Source of the DNA: CAZUGA01 sp964619885
GTDB taxonomy: Bacteria > Pseudomonadota > Gammaproteobacteria > Methylococcales > UBA1147
DNA: 64,000 nt
Direction: 5' to 3'
Assembly: GCA_964619885.1 (NCBI GenBank)
Contig: CAZUGA010000015.1
Span: 27,543-91,542 of the forward strand
The notes below the pieces were generated by a model that saw only the letters and a list, made by a program, of their open reading frames with translations, was not told the DNA's origin and ran no database searches. The position numbers and the translations under genes are program-made. Within the stretch, counting starts at the first letter, position 1, and each line of letters starts with the position of its first letter. Below are positions 9,667 to 18,925 of this stretch, in pieces.

Positions 9667-10086
9667 TCCACGAAAAGTTCGGGATACCGATGCGACTATT
9701 GACCCCCGCAAACAACGATTCAATTCATCAACCGATATACACCAGTCCGAATCATCTCAAATCGCGTTTCTAAGAAAAGCGGCCTGGGCTGGGGTCCAGA
9801 ATTTGGCTTGGTCTATCGGAATATTCGATTCTAATGGTTTGTGGTTATGTATGAACGTGTCGATATCGGGGGGTTGGTGCGACAATCCCAATTGCACAAA
9901 TAAAGCACTTATATAGTGGTTTCCCGTATTCGTGTTACGGCCTCCTCATTTTCTGAACACGATACTGAATGCTTCAATCCGAATATGGTGAGATCTGTTC
10001 TGGTATAGACTCGGGCCGAACGGTTAAAGGTCTGCTGAGGACTGGCTTCTGCACTTTTGCCCGGATAACCGTGCCGTTTAGGATTG
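9667..10086. other. Intergenic region
   Basis: No gene supported. Short frames here overlap the 3' end of the preceding gene or lack any family signal. The only structured element is the terminator-like hairpin at 10090-10126. Confidence 0.45.
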
Positions 10087-10089
10087 ATG

Positions 10090-10126
10090 CGGACAAGAAT
10101 CTCAAGGCGATAGAGATTCTTGTCCG
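10090..10126. terminator. Long perfect hairpin between convergent genes
   Basis: GGACAAGAATCTC (10091-10103) pairs exactly with GAGATTCTTGTCC (10113-10125) around a 9-base loop, and an extra C-G pair closes it. It lies 15 bases beyond the stop of the leftward gene at 10141. The short T stretch (GTTTAA) is only on the plus side. It probably acts as a transcription terminator or 3' end stabiliser, possibly in both directions. Confidence 0.65.
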
Positions 10127-10140
10127 TTTAAGCGCAAGTT

Positions 10141-10746
10141 TTACTGTAATTGGTTACGGTTAACTGGTTTGATGCGCTCCACATCAATGGATGAACCCAA
10201 GCCCAAGTTATCTTTTGCTGCATAGGTATAGACGACTTGAACATCGAGATCAGCCTGTCGTCTGGTGAAATAGACAAAGCCTTCGTAAGCTTCTTGACCA
10301 ACATTTACGCCAAGTCCATTCAGTATCTCGGTGCACGTTAGTGTGTGCGTTTCGAAAACCCGCGAAATGGGTAGCTGCGCAACCAACGGGTTCGGATCGA
10401 TACCATCCATCGAAGCGTACACCATGATGGGCTGGCCGGGAGTCAAGGTCAAAATATTGACCGCCGTCGCATAATTGCCGGGCTCCAACGCAGAATATTG
10501 GACAATTTCACCAATGCGCGTCGCAGCAAGGGTTTGTGGTCCACAGACGAATTTAGCAATATAGGTTTGCGGATCGATAAACCTCTGTGTTGGAAAAATA
10601 ACGCGCCCGGGATTCAAGGTCGGGTTGAATGTCGGCGGAACGGTTTGAGCGTAGCTTGTAAAAACGGAAAGCAGCGCCGCGACGCCTAAAACCAAAGGAA
10701 AAATACCGCGAGTTTTGCGGCCATACATTGGCTTGATACTATTCAT
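10141..10746 (-). CDS. Secreted protein of unknown function
   Basis: A 201-residue protein starting MNSIKPMYG. AGGAG six bases upstream makes this start better than the in-frame ATG at 10848. A signal peptide (GIFPLVLGVAALLSVFTSYA) is followed by a mature chain with three Cys (FVCGPQ, LTCTEIL and none near the end), beta-rich segments and RVFETHTLTCTEILNGL. There are no membrane helices. I do not recognise a family. It is probably periplasmic or extracellular. It is transcribed towards the FAD/Fe-S gene and ends at the hairpin at 10090. Confidence 0.65.
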   Translation of the reverse strand: MNSIKPMYGRKTRGIFPLVLGVAALLSVFTSYAQTVPPTFNPTLNPGRVIFPTQRFIDPQTYIAKFVCGPQTLAATRIGEIVQYSALEPGNYATAVNILTLTPGQPIMVYASMDGIDPNPLVAQLPISRVFETHTLTCTEILNGLGVNVGQEAYEGFVYFTRRQADLDVQVVYTYAAKDNLGLGSSIDVERIKPVNRNQLQ

Positions 10747-11198
10747 GATTGACTCCTTGTAAATCAGAAATGAGATGCCCGCGTTGCTGCAAAAAAGCTT
10801 GATCCGGTAACGCATGATGGGTCGATTACATTGTACAAAACTGAACACAACCCTAAATCGTCGACCTGTACGTCGACCAATCTTTCAAGAACAACGCGGC
10901 GTACGCAGTCCTTCTGCGTACAGTGATATCTACGAATCTCGACGACGTTTGGATTCGTGAATATTCACGAAACGGGTGAAAGGATTAATCGAGATTATCA
11001 GATTAACCGGTCTGTCGGTTGGCGACGACGAGTTAGGCGTTTCAAGTCCGTTGGAATCTGGTGGGTAACTTATCGCTGTGAAGAAAATCTGCTGATTTTC
11101 CTGCTGATAACGCTACAGATTATTAAATCTTGTCGCGCGAAAATTCCCGACCCAGGAACCTATAACCACGCTGTAGCCGATTATTGCATCGAATCAGT
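10747..11198. other. Intergenic region rich in small inverted repeats
   Basis: No gene supported; the open frame at 10957-11202 shows no family resemblance. Several short inverted repeats cluster here. GTCGAC-CTGTAC-GTCGAC lies near 10860-10878, and GTACGCAG-TCCTT-CTGCGTAC lies near 10900-10921. The latter forms a perfect 8-bp stem. The region follows the 3' end of the kynurenine operon and may hold its termination signals and the promoter of the secreted-protein gene. Confidence 0.45.
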
Positions 11199-12563
11199 TT
11201 AGGGGAGTCGGATTGTGTCCAGTTCGGTTGTCACCAGTTGATCCGCCAACTCTATATTGACCAACTCCACATTATCGACGTCCGCAGATAACCGCTCCAG
11301 TATTCCAGCTTGGATGGTGCCCCGCCGTTGCGCTTCCGCGTACGGAATGCGGTGAAACATCACCATCGAATAGCGGGCTATAAACCGGTCAGGATGGCGC
11401 TCTTCCAGTAGCCATTCGATCTCTTTGTGTAGATGAAATTTGGGATCACGGACCGAATCGCGCATTTCGATATAGTTTTCCAGCGCCATATCGGCGATTG
11501 CATTCGCGTTGGGGCGCCTTATCTGGTCGACGGTCTGGAAAAGCTCCTCCCAGTCGTTATAAAGCTCCAAGCAACGATTAAACTCGGTACAGTCCTCAAA
11601 TGCACAGTTCATTCCCTGGCCGTGAAACGGTACGACCGCGTGTGCGGCGTCACCCAGCAATAGGGCTTTTGCACCCAAGTTCCACGGATTACAACGTATG
11701 GTCCCGAGCTCGCCGGTTTGGTTACGGATAAAATCTGCGGTCAGTCCGGGTATCAAATCTACTGAATCTGGGTATTGCTCTTGAAAAAATTTCAGTACGG
11801 CTGCATCGTCAGCCAGAGCATCAAAACTCGCGGAACCTTGGTAAGGCATGAATAAGGTCACTGTAAAACTGCCATCGGTGTTGGGTAGCGCGATCAACAT
11901 ATATCCGCCGCGTGGCCAGATATGCAATGCATTTTTTTCGATCCGATGTTCGCCATTTGGACCGGCCGGGATGGTCAATTCCTTATAGCCATGCGCCAAC
12001 GGTTCGTGGAGGTACTCAATCGCATCAGCTTCAACCAATGCCCGGCAAACAGCCGAACCGGCGCCATCGGTTCCGATCACTGCTTCAAAACCTGTCGACC
12101 TTATGCTACCAGTGATCGAGCTTTTAAAACTCATACGCTGGGTCGCCAGATTCATGTCGGCGCATTCTTCGTTAAAAAACATCGATACCTTGCGGGTCGC
12201 CTCGGCAGCATCGAGTAGAAGCCGGTTCAGTACACCCCTAGACACCGAATAATGCAGATCACTGGGGTTTTTACCGTAGGCTTGATAATGCATTTCTCCA
12301 GATTTTCTGTGCAGCATGCGCCCCGGCATCGCAACCAGATGCGGCTGGATCTTGCGCAACAAATCCACTTCGGATAAGGCATGAATTCCTCGCGCGGACA
12401 AAGACAGATTGATCGACCGGCCGGCGGGAATTTCATGGGTCCGCATATCCGGTCTTTTTTCAAAAAGCTTGACCGAGATTCCACGCCGGGCCAGGTAAAT
12501 CGCCAGCAGGCACCCGGCGAGCCCAGCTCCAACGATCAAGATGTCTTTTTTTTGCATAGACAT
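11199..12563 (-). CDS. kmo: Kynurenine 3-monooxygenase
   Basis: A 454-residue FAD monooxygenase that hydroxylates L-kynurenine to 3-hydroxykynurenine with NADPH and O2. The N-terminal Rossmann motif is DILIVGAGLAGCLLAIYLA. The KMO-typical SINLSLSARGIHAL follows at about 50, and the second FAD motif LLLGDAAHAVVPFHGQGMNCAFED lies in the middle. C-terminal NYIEMRDSVRDPKF and FHRIPYAEAQRRG are characteristic of this enzyme rather than of other flavin hydroxylases. The gene begins directly after the kynU stop, so translation is probably coupled. It is the last gene of the operon. Confidence 0.95.
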   Translation of the reverse strand: MSMQKKDILIVGAGLAGCLLAIYLARRGISVKLFEKRPDMRTHEIPAGRSINLSLSARGIHALSEVDLLRKIQPHLVAMPGRMLHRKSGEMHYQAYGKNPSDLHYSVSRGVLNRLLLDAAEATRKVSMFFNEECADMNLATQRMSFKSSITGSIRSTGFEAVIGTDGAGSAVCRALVEADAIEYLHEPLAHGYKELTIPAGPNGEHRIEKNALHIWPRGGYMLIALPNTDGSFTVTLFMPYQGSASFDALADDAAVLKFFQEQYPDSVDLIPGLTADFIRNQTGELGTIRCNPWNLGAKALLLGDAAHAVVPFHGQGMNCAFEDCTEFNRCLELYNDWEELFQTVDQIRRPNANAIADMALENYIEMRDSVRDPKFHLHKEIEWLLEERHPDRFIARYSMVMFHRIPYAEAQRRGTIQAGILERLSADVDNVELVNIELADQLVTTELDTIRLP

Positions 12564-13835
12564 TTACAGTATCGTCTGGAGTATTTTTACGAACTCAAAT
12601 AGGTCCACAAATCGGTTATACAACGGCACCGGAGCCACGCGTATGACGTTCGGTTCACGCCAATCGCACACCACCCGGGCCAGACCTAATTGTTCATGTA
12701 TACGCTTACCGTCTTGAGGCCTGGTATTTACGCTAATCGATATCTGTGCGCCTCTGGCCTGTGGTGCAGCCGGTGTAATAATTGATACCCGGTCACCACA
12801 AACTTTTTCGAGCAGATAAGCCAGATAATTGGTCAAGCGCTGGGATTTTGCGTGTAACTGTTCCATTCCCGCTCGTTGAAACAGGTCCAGCGACGCCAAA
12901 AGCGGCGCCATCGACAATATTTGCGGGTTACTGATCTGCCAGCCTTCCGCGCCAGATAGAATCGAGAACTGGTCGGGCATTTCGAAACGGCTGGTCTTGT
13001 CGTGCCCCCACCACCCGGCGAAACGCGGTAAATCGAAATCGCTGGCGTGGCGCTCATGAACGAAGCAACCACCCACGGCACCCGGACCCGCGTTCAGATA
13101 TTTGTACGAACACCAAACTGCAAAATCCGCCCCGGAATCGTGTAGCTTCAGCGGCAAATTGCCAGCAGCATGGGCCAAATCAAAACCTACCGCGCAACCT
13201 TTACGCTGCCCGGCAGCGGCAATTTCGGCAAGATCGAAAGCTTGCCCGGTGTAGTATTGGACTCCCGGAAATAGGATCAACGCAATGCCTTCCCCTTCCC
13301 TATCGATCGTTTCAAGCAAATCTTTGTTGCGGATCGTATTTTCACCAGGTCGCGGACCAACTTCGATCAACGCCTCAGACGGATTCTTTCCATGGAAACC
13401 AATTTGCGATAATACGGCGTAACGGTCCGACGGGAATACCTGCTTTTCGAGCAACACCTTGAAGCGATGCTGGGTCGGCCGGTAAAAGCTGACCATCATC
13501 AGGTGCAGGTTAACCGTCAGAGAGTTCATCGTAACAACTTCTATGGGTTTTGCTCCCACCACATTGGCCAGCTTCTCGGCCAAAAACTCGTGGTACGGCA
13601 GCCATGGGTGCTCTCCTGCAAAATGACCATCTACTCCGTTGCTGGCCCAGGAATCTAGAATTTCATCAACTTGTAGGCGGACCGACTTGGGCTGTAATCC
13701 CAACGAATTGCCGCATAAATAAATTTTTTCCAGTCCGTCGTCGCCACACGGAATGTGAAAATTGGCACGCATGTATGCGAGCCCATCCTGGCGATCCAAC
13801 TGCTCGGCGAAAGCGCGGCTATTTTCGAATTTCAT
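12564..13835 (-). CDS. kynU: Kynureninase
   Basis: A 423-residue PLP enzyme of fold type I that splits kynurenine or 3-hydroxykynurenine into (3-hydroxy)anthranilate and alanine. Visible features are IYLCGNSLGLQPKS near residue 40, NSLTVNLHLMMVSFY (substrate loop), VGFDLAHAAGNLPL (PLP-binding Asp) and the Schiff-base lysine in CSYKYLNAGPG (K245). The length is normal for the family. Its ATG overlaps the stop of the preceding cyclase-family gene by four bases. Next to KMO and 3-HAO, the in vivo substrate is most likely 3-hydroxykynurenine. Confidence 0.95.
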   Translation of the reverse strand: MKFENSRAFAEQLDRQDGLAYMRANFHIPCGDDGLEKIYLCGNSLGLQPKSVRLQVDEILDSWASNGVDGHFAGEHPWLPYHEFLAEKLANVVGAKPIEVVTMNSLTVNLHLMMVSFYRPTQHRFKVLLEKQVFPSDRYAVLSQIGFHGKNPSEALIEVGPRPGENTIRNKDLLETIDREGEGIALILFPGVQYYTGQAFDLAEIAAAGQRKGCAVGFDLAHAAGNLPLKLHDSGADFAVWCSYKYLNAGPGAVGGCFVHERHASDFDLPRFAGWWGHDKTSRFEMPDQFSILSGAEGWQISNPQILSMAPLLASLDLFQRAGMEQLHAKSQRLTNYLAYLLEKVCGDRVSIITPAAPQARGAQISISVNTRPQDGKRIHEQLGLARVVCDWREPNVIRVAPVPLYNRFVDLFEFVKILQTIL

Positions 13836-14650
13836 TGTGCGATCAACGGATAAATCAGCGGTCGGCTCGGCGCCGTATCAGCGACAAATGCCGGTATTTG
13901 CAGATTGAGAAGGTAATAACCCTCCGTCACCCTATTTGGAACGTAAATAAGTTCAGTAATCGTCCGGTGGGAAGGTTTGTCTGTCTCTAATTCGTGGCCC
14001 TCGGTCGCCAATCCCCAAAATATCCGGTGATTGGAAAGCATCCCTTGGTCATCCATACGGTCTACCGAGGGTAAATCGACCAACAGATGCTGGATTGGAC
14101 CTCCGGCTAGTTTTGCCATCGCATCGTTGGAAAGAAAAGGCGCCATATCGTATTTTTCGGTTTTTTTGCTCGAGGGGTTCGGAAGCGTTCGGATAATGAT
14201 CGCACTATGAAAACGTGTGTCATTAAATTGATCCAATGCTTTGCTTAGTCTGTCACGGGCTATCAATGTGTCATCTGGCTTGGTCAGGGCCGCATATTGA
14301 TCCTGGCACTGAAGCACCAGTTCCGGCCGGATGCTAAGTACGGTGGCAGGTATCCACGCATCTCTGAGTATGTCGTTTATAGCGACGTCCTGATCGACCA
14401 CATGCCCGACACACTCCGTATGGGTTCCCTGGCAATGCGGAATCAACCGGTATTCCTCAACGTTGCAACTACCTCCCCGCTTGGTATCTCCGCAAAACCA
14501 CGGGGTTGAAACCACGCTGGATTCAGCCGGACCTATACCGAAAGCGCTAAGCCGATCTTCGCCAAAGCGAAGTGGAATGGATAAATCGTGGCCTTGGGCT
14601 GAATCGATGCGAAAGGCGTCTCCGTCGATCTTAAATTCAAAAATGCTCAC
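13832..14650 (-). CDS. Cyclase-family hydrolase, probable arylformamidase
   Basis: A 272-residue metal-dependent hydrolase of the cyclase/KynB fold. HCQGTHTECVGHVVD is the zinc-binding motif, a variant of the HxGTHxDxPxH of classical KynB with Glu and Gly at two positions. The protein is longer than typical KynB (about 210). Wedged between ACMSD and kynureninase with four-base overlaps, it is the best candidate for N-formylkynurenine hydrolysis. No tryptophan 2,3-dioxygenase gene is in the window, so formylkynurenine must come from elsewhere. Confidence in the fold is high, in the exact substrate moderate. Confidence 0.7.
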   Translation of the reverse strand: MSIFEFKIDGDAFRIDSAQGHDLSIPLRFGEDRLSAFGIGPAESSVVSTPWFCGDTKRGGSCNVEEYRLIPHCQGTHTECVGHVVDQDVAINDILRDAWIPATVLSIRPELVLQCQDQYAALTKPDDTLIARDRLSKALDQFNDTRFHSAIIIRTLPNPSSKKTEKYDMAPFLSNDAMAKLAGGPIQHLLVDLPSVDRMDDQGMLSNHRIFWGLATEGHELETDKPSHRTITELIYVPNRVTEGYYLLNLQIPAFVADTAPSRPLIYPLIAQ

Positions 14651-15657
14651 TTAAACCGTTCAGCCGTCATGCCCAACCATTTTAATGCCGCGCCATGGAA
14701 CAGCATTGATCGAGCAGCCTGCGACAGGCCCATACTCTCGATCAATCGACCGGGACAAGCCTCTCCCAACGGAAACGGATAGTCCGATCCCAATGCAATA
14801 TTTTCCGGTCCTAACATATCCAGTAAATAATTCAGTACCCGCGCGTCGTGGACCAACGAATCCACCAAAAAACGCCCTAGGTAATCGCGCGGCGCGGTGC
14901 CGTTGTCGATCGCGCATAAATCCGGGCGTACATCGAAGCCGTGCTGAATCCGCCCCAGTGTAGATGGAAAAGCACCACCACCATGAGCAAAGGCCACCCG
15001 CAAGCGCGGGAAACGTTCGAATACACCACCGAAAATCATCGAGCTAATAGCGACCGCCAACTCAGCGGGCATCCCTACCAACCACGACAACCAATATTTT
15101 TTTAGCCGGTCCGCACACATCATGTCCCAGGGATGCACGAATATCGCAGCACCCAGATCCTGAGCCGCCTCAAAAACCGGGGAAAAACAGTTGTCTCCCA
15201 AATTGATGCCGTTGACATGGGTACCGATCTGTACGCCAGCCAAACCCAATTCCCGCACGCAACGGTCAAGCTCGGCAACCGCCAGATCCGGTGCCTGCAT
15301 GGGTATTGTCCCCAAACCGACAAAGCGCTTTGGCTCGGCGTCCACGGTGTCTGCAATATGGTCGTTTAAGAACCTGGAAAGATCATGGGTATGTTCAGGT
15401 TTGGCCCAATATGAAAACATGACGGGCACAGTCGATAAAACCTGGACGGAAACACCAGCGGCATCGCATTGGTTAATCCGGTTATCGATATCCCAGCTAT
15501 TACTCTGAATATTGCGAAATACCTCTCCGTCTTTGAGCATTCGCGCACAACCGGGTTGAGTGTGCTCAATGCTTACAAAGCCACCGTAACCGTATTTTTG
15601 TTGAAGATCCGGCCAATTCTTGGGAACGATATGCGTGTGTATATCGATTTTGAGCAT
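14647..15657 (-). CDS. 2-amino-3-carboxymuconate-6-semialdehyde decarboxylase (ACMSD)
   Basis: A 336-residue amidohydrolase-superfamily decarboxylase. The zinc ligands are HTH at residues 7-9, FVHPWDM in the middle, FAHGGGAFP and GSDYPFPLG. KYWLSWLVGMPAELA and GRIQHGFDVRPDLC are typical of ACMSD. It removes CO2 from the 3-HAO product to give 2-aminomuconate semialdehyde. This diverts the ring away from quinolinate and NAD synthesis and shows that the operon is catabolic. The start overlaps the cyclase gene by four bases at its 3' end and lies 18 bases after the 3-HAO stop. Confidence 0.93.
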   Translation of the reverse strand: MLKIDIHTHIVPKNWPDLQQKYGYGGFVSIEHTQPGCARMLKDGEVFRNIQSNSWDIDNRINQCDAAGVSVQVLSTVPVMFSYWAKPEHTHDLSRFLNDHIADTVDAEPKRFVGLGTIPMQAPDLAVAELDRCVRELGLAGVQIGTHVNGINLGDNCFSPVFEAAQDLGAAIFVHPWDMMCADRLKKYWLSWLVGMPAELAVAISSMIFGGVFERFPRLRVAFAHGGGAFPSTLGRIQHGFDVRPDLCAIDNGTAPRDYLGRFLVDSLVHDARVLNYLLDMLGPENIALGSDYPFPLGEACPGRLIESMGLSQAARSMLFHGAALKWLGMTAERFK

Positions 15658-15675
15658 CTTATTCGGTAGGAACCA

Positions 15676-16191
15676 CTAGTTCGGCGGCTGCATGACGGTC
15701 CCGCATTGACGGCAAGTGCGGTGCTCCAAGCTGGCATAAAAGTGCTCGAATACCGTCGGCAAATCTCGCTCAATATCCTTCAACGTGAAGTACTCCTCGT
15801 ACAACAAATTTGAACACTGGTCGCAATACCACAAAAATCCGTCCTTCTCTCCCGCTAGACGTTTGCGCTCTATGACCAACCCCACCGAGTTTTCGAATCG
15901 TTGCGGGGAGTGCGGCATCTTGGCCGGAAGTAAAAATATTTCCCCAGCTTCAATAGGGATATCCCGTATCTGACCCTCCTCCATTACCTTCAATACCATA
16001 CGTCCTTCAACCTGGTAGAAAAACTCCTCGCCCTCATCATAGTGGTAATCTTTGCGCGTATTCGGCCCACCAACGACCATCACGATAAACTCAGCATCTT
16101 CAAAAACCAGCTTGTTGCATACCGGAGGCTTTAACAGGTGGCGGTGCTCATCGATCCACCGCTGAAAATTTATAGGATTCAGATTGCGCAT
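15676..16191 (-). CDS. nbaC: 3-hydroxyanthranilate 3,4-dioxygenase
   Basis: A 171-residue cupin Fe(II) dioxygenase that opens the ring of 3-hydroxyanthranilate. The iron ligands lie in KDYHYDEGEEFFYQ (His and Glu) and KMPHSPQRF (His). The C-terminal rubredoxin-like pair CDQC and CRQC is the second metal site found in bacterial enzymes. The length is normal. GAGGAG lies before the ATG. The order ALDH, deaminase, 3-HAO, ACMSD follows the reaction chain in reverse, as in 2-nitrobenzoate and tryptophan degradation clusters. Confidence 0.95.
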   Translation of the reverse strand: MRNLNPINFQRWIDEHRHLLKPPVCNKLVFEDAEFIVMVVGGPNTRKDYHYDEGEEFFYQVEGRMVLKVMEEGQIRDIPIEAGEIFLLPAKMPHSPQRFENSVGLVIERKRLAGEKDGFLWYCDQCSNLLYEEYFTLKDIERDLPTVFEHFYASLEHRTCRQCGTVMQPPN

Positions 16192-16255
16192 ACGATTACT
16201 CCTCAGCTAAATCGAATTCGCCCATTACTATTCGAATTTCCTATCATTATCGCTT

Positions 16256-16675
16256 TCATTCGAGCATCGCGATACATTTCAATTCTATCGCGATCGGAGT
16301 CGGCAGCTTATTAACCTCGACCGTCGTTCGACACGGTTGGTTTACTTTAAAATATTCTGCGTATATCTTGTTATAGACGGCAAAATCCTGGTCCATATTT
16401 GTTAGAAACACGGTAACGTCCACAAGTTCAGCCCAACTGGATCCAGCGTCCTCCAGGATCGTTCGAACGTTGTCGAATACGGCATGGCACTGTACTGCGA
16501 TATCGTAGGAACAGATATTACCTTCCGCGTCCAATTCCACACCGGGTATTTGCTGCGAACCCCGTTGACGTGGACCGACACCGGATAAAAACAGTAGCTT
16601 ACCCGCCCGCCGCGCGTGTGGATAAGCGCCGACAGGTTCAGGTGCTGTTTGCGAATCAATCCGATCAGAAGGCAC
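16256..16675 (-). CDS. amnD: RidA-family 2-aminomuconate deaminase
   Basis: A 139-residue RidA/YjgF-fold enzyme. PVGAYPHARRAGKLLFLSG, DVTVFLTNMDQDFAVYNKIYAEYF and PCRTTVEVNKLP are the family core. Its place directly after the semialdehyde dehydrogenase points to hydrolytic deamination of 2-aminomuconate (or its imine) to 4-oxalocrotonate. I place the start at the GTG at 16675: it lies six bases beyond the ALDH stop with GGAG about ten bases upstream. The longer frame to 16714 would overlap the ALDH and adds residues outside the family. Confidence 0.85.
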   Translation of the reverse strand: MPSDRIDSQTAPEPVGAYPHARRAGKLLFLSGVGPRQRGSQQIPGVELDAEGNICSYDIAVQCHAVFDNVRTILEDAGSSWAELVDVTVFLTNMDQDFAVYNKIYAEYFKVNQPCRTTVEVNKLPTPIAIELKCIAMLE

Positions 16676-16680
16676 GCCAG

Positions 16681-18129
16681 CTATTCTCCAAGATTGATAC
16701 ACACATTTTTGCATTCAGTAAAAAACTTGAGCGCTTCGAAGCCACCCTCGCGCCCAACCCCAGACTGCTTCATTCCTCCAAAAGGGGTTCTGAGATCCCG
16801 TACCATCCAACAATTTACCCAAACAACCCCGCTTTGGATATCATGCGCCAGTCTATGACATCGACCCAGATTTTCGCTCCACACCGAAGCGGACAACCCG
16901 TAGCGCGTGCTGTTGGCGTAAGCCACTACCTCGTCCTCCGAATCGAAGGGCATGATTGTTACAACCGGACCGAAAATTTCTTCCTGGTTGGTCCGGCAGT
17001 CTGCATCCAGTCCTTCGACAATGGTTGCAGCGACAAAAAAACCGTGCTCGCAGCGGCCCTGTAAGCGCACTCGAGCACCGCCCGTCAATACCTCCCCGCC
17101 TTCCTCTTTGGCCAATTCGATGTAAGACAAAACCTTATCCAAATGATTTTTCGAAACCAATGCGCCCAGCTGGCAGTTAGCAGTCAATGGATCGGCCACG
17201 CGCAGGGACTCAGTCTTGGACACAAAATCCTGTTTAAATTTACCGAAAATCGAACGTTCGACAAAGATTCGGGCACCAGCAAGGCAAACCTCTCCCTGGT
17301 TGAAAAATGAAGACCTCAACGTCGCTTCCAATGCTTTTTCATAATTGCAATCGGCAAAAATTATGTTGGGATTCTTGCCGCCCAACTCCAACGATAGCTT
17401 TTTGAATTCGGGTCCGACAGTTTTAACAATCTGCGCGCCGGTCTGAGTTCCCCCGGTAAACGATACCGCCTGGATATCAGGGTGTTCCACTAGACTTTGT
17501 CCCGCCTTTGCGCCGAGACCGTGGATAATATTCAATACCCCAGGCGGCATACCTGCATCGCTACAGATCTTGGCTAGCATGTAGGCTGTCATCGGTGTCA
17601 GCTCGGAAGGTTTGGCGACCACAGTATTGCCAGCTGCCAGCGCCGGTGCAATCTTCCAGCTAAATAAATAAAGCGGTAAATTCCACGGTGAAATACAGGC
17701 CACCACGCCCAGAGGCGTTCTCAATGTATAGTTCAAAGCTTGGCCATCCATCGCGTGTGATTCCGAAGCAAAGTGCCGGATCGCCGAGCTGTAAAAGCGA
17801 AAATTCGAAGAGGCTCTGGGAATATCAACCTGGATGGCCGTACTCAATGGTTTGCCCGAATCGATGGATTCGGCCCGTGCGAGGTCTTCTAGATTGTCCA
17901 GAATAAGATCTGCGATGCGAAGTAAAATGCTTGAACGCTCTTCGGTCGAAGATTCGGACCAGCCGGTAAAAGCCGATTTTGCCGCCGCTACGGCGGCATC
18001 TACGTCGGCCGAATCAGATTCAGCAATCTCGGAATAGCACAGACCCGTGGCTGGTTCTATGTTCTCCATCCAATTGCCGGATACCGCCGATTGCAGATTT
18101 CCGTCGATATAGTTTTCGATCCGTTGCAT
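16681..18129 (-). CDS. 2-aminomuconate semialdehyde dehydrogenase (ALDH family)
   Basis: A 482-residue NAD-dependent aldehyde dehydrogenase oxidising 2-aminomuconate (or 2-hydroxymuconate) 6-semialdehyde. Visible are the NAD-binding SPWNLPLYLFSWKIAPALAAG, the general base Glu in SLELGGKNP, the catalytic Cys in FFNQGEVCLAGAR and EEIFGPVV. RTPFGGMKQSGVGREGG near the end is typical of the AmnC/XylG group. I start at MQRIENYIDG (18129), since GGAAG lies five bases upstream. The frame to 18165 would overlap the SDR gene. Confidence 0.9.
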   Translation of the reverse strand: MQRIENYIDGNLQSAVSGNWMENIEPATGLCYSEIAESDSADVDAAVAAAKSAFTGWSESSTEERSSILLRIADLILDNLEDLARAESIDSGKPLSTAIQVDIPRASSNFRFYSSAIRHFASESHAMDGQALNYTLRTPLGVVACISPWNLPLYLFSWKIAPALAAGNTVVAKPSELTPMTAYMLAKICSDAGMPPGVLNIIHGLGAKAGQSLVEHPDIQAVSFTGGTQTGAQIVKTVGPEFKKLSLELGGKNPNIIFADCNYEKALEATLRSSFFNQGEVCLAGARIFVERSIFGKFKQDFVSKTESLRVADPLTANCQLGALVSKNHLDKVLSYIELAKEEGGEVLTGGARVRLQGRCEHGFFVAATIVEGLDADCRTNQEEIFGPVVTIMPFDSEDEVVAYANSTRYGLSASVWSENLGRCHRLAHDIQSGVVWVNCWMVRDLRTPFGGMKQSGVGREGGFEALKFFTECKNVCINLGE

Positions 18130-18139
18130 TAAGCTTCCG

Positions 18140-18925
18140 CTATAAACAGGCGGTACGACCACCATCCACCGGAAGGCTGACGCCGGTCACGTAGGCGCCC
18201 CATTCCGAGGCCAGAAAACCAGCAGCATAAGCGATCTCCTCCGGTTTGGCAAAACGCTGCATAGGGATCTTCATCTTCATATGTTCGGCTATTTCTGCAG
18301 TGGATTTATGGGTCTTGCCGGCATTACTGTCGATGATGGAATTTAACCTCGCCGTTTCTGTCGCACCGGGAAGAATATTATTCACAGTAATACCAAACGG
18401 CGCCAACTCTCCGGCCAAGGTTTTTGCCCAACTCGCCACCGCGCCACGGATTGTATTGGACACACCCAAGCCTGGAATCGGTTGTTTAACCGACGTAGAG
18501 ATGATATTGATGATACGACCGTAGGCAAGCTGTTTCATTCCCGGCAACAGCGCTTGGGCGAGAATTTGATTACATATCAAATGCTGGGAAAAGGCGTCCA
18601 GAAACTCTTCGGGCTCGGCCGGTTGAATCAATCCACCCGGTGGGCCGCCGGTATTATTCAATAGAATATGGATGGGTTGATCATCGCAAAGATCTACCGC
18701 CAAACTCCGTTTCAACTGGTCGGGTTCGGAAAAATCGGCGACGATCACCCTGTGATGTTGATTCGTCTTGGTATCCAGCTGATTTGCAACGCTATGCAAC
18801 GCTGTTCGATCGCGGGCCAACAATATGATTTCCCCGCCCAATTGTGCAAAATGCAGCGCAATAGCCCGCCCGATCCCTTGACTGCTGCCACAAACCAAAG
18901 CGCGCTTCCCGGTCAACAAACGCAT
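18140..18925 (-). CDS. Short-chain dehydrogenase lacking the canonical YxxxK
   Basis: A 261-residue SDR. The cofactor loop is CGSSQGIGRAIALHF and NNTGGPPGG replaces the usual NNAG. At the active site ISTSVKQPIPGLGVSNTIRGA keeps the Ser, but Tyr and Lys of YxxxK are Ser and Arg. Such atypical members form a recognisable subgroup. GGAG lies six bases before the ATG. It sits between the VOC enzyme and the ALDH of the kynurenine block. It could reduce an intermediate such as 2-aminomuconate/4-oxalocrotonate towards 2-oxoadipate, or act as an isomerase or hydratase; this is conjecture. Confidence 0.8.
   Translation of the reverse strand: MRLLTGKRALVCGSSQGIGRAIALHFAQLGGEIILLARDRTALHSVANQLDTKTNQHHRVIVADFSEPDQLKRSLAVDLCDDQPIHILLNNTGGPPGGLIQPAEPEEFLDAFSQHLICNQILAQALLPGMKQLAYGRIINIISTSVKQPIPGLGVSNTIRGAVASWAKTLAGELAPFGITVNNILPGATETARLNSIIDSNAGKTHKSTAEIAEHMKMKIPMQRFAKPEEIAYAAGFLASEWGAYVTGVSLPVDGGRTACL

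Noticed and set aside
9512..9916. 134-codon frame at the end of the FAD/Fe-S gene
   Set aside because: More than a third overlaps the conserved CCG domain in another frame, and the composition is not protein-like.
10957..11202. 81-codon frame upstream of the secreted-protein gene
   Set aside because: No ribosome binding site, no similarity, and it overlaps the kmo stop; the region is better described by its inverted repeats.
11199..18925. Kynurenine genes as a de novo NAD synthesis pathway
   Set aside because: ACMSD and the semialdehyde dehydrogenase divert the product away from quinolinate, and no quinolinate phosphoribosyltransferase is present; the block is catabolic.
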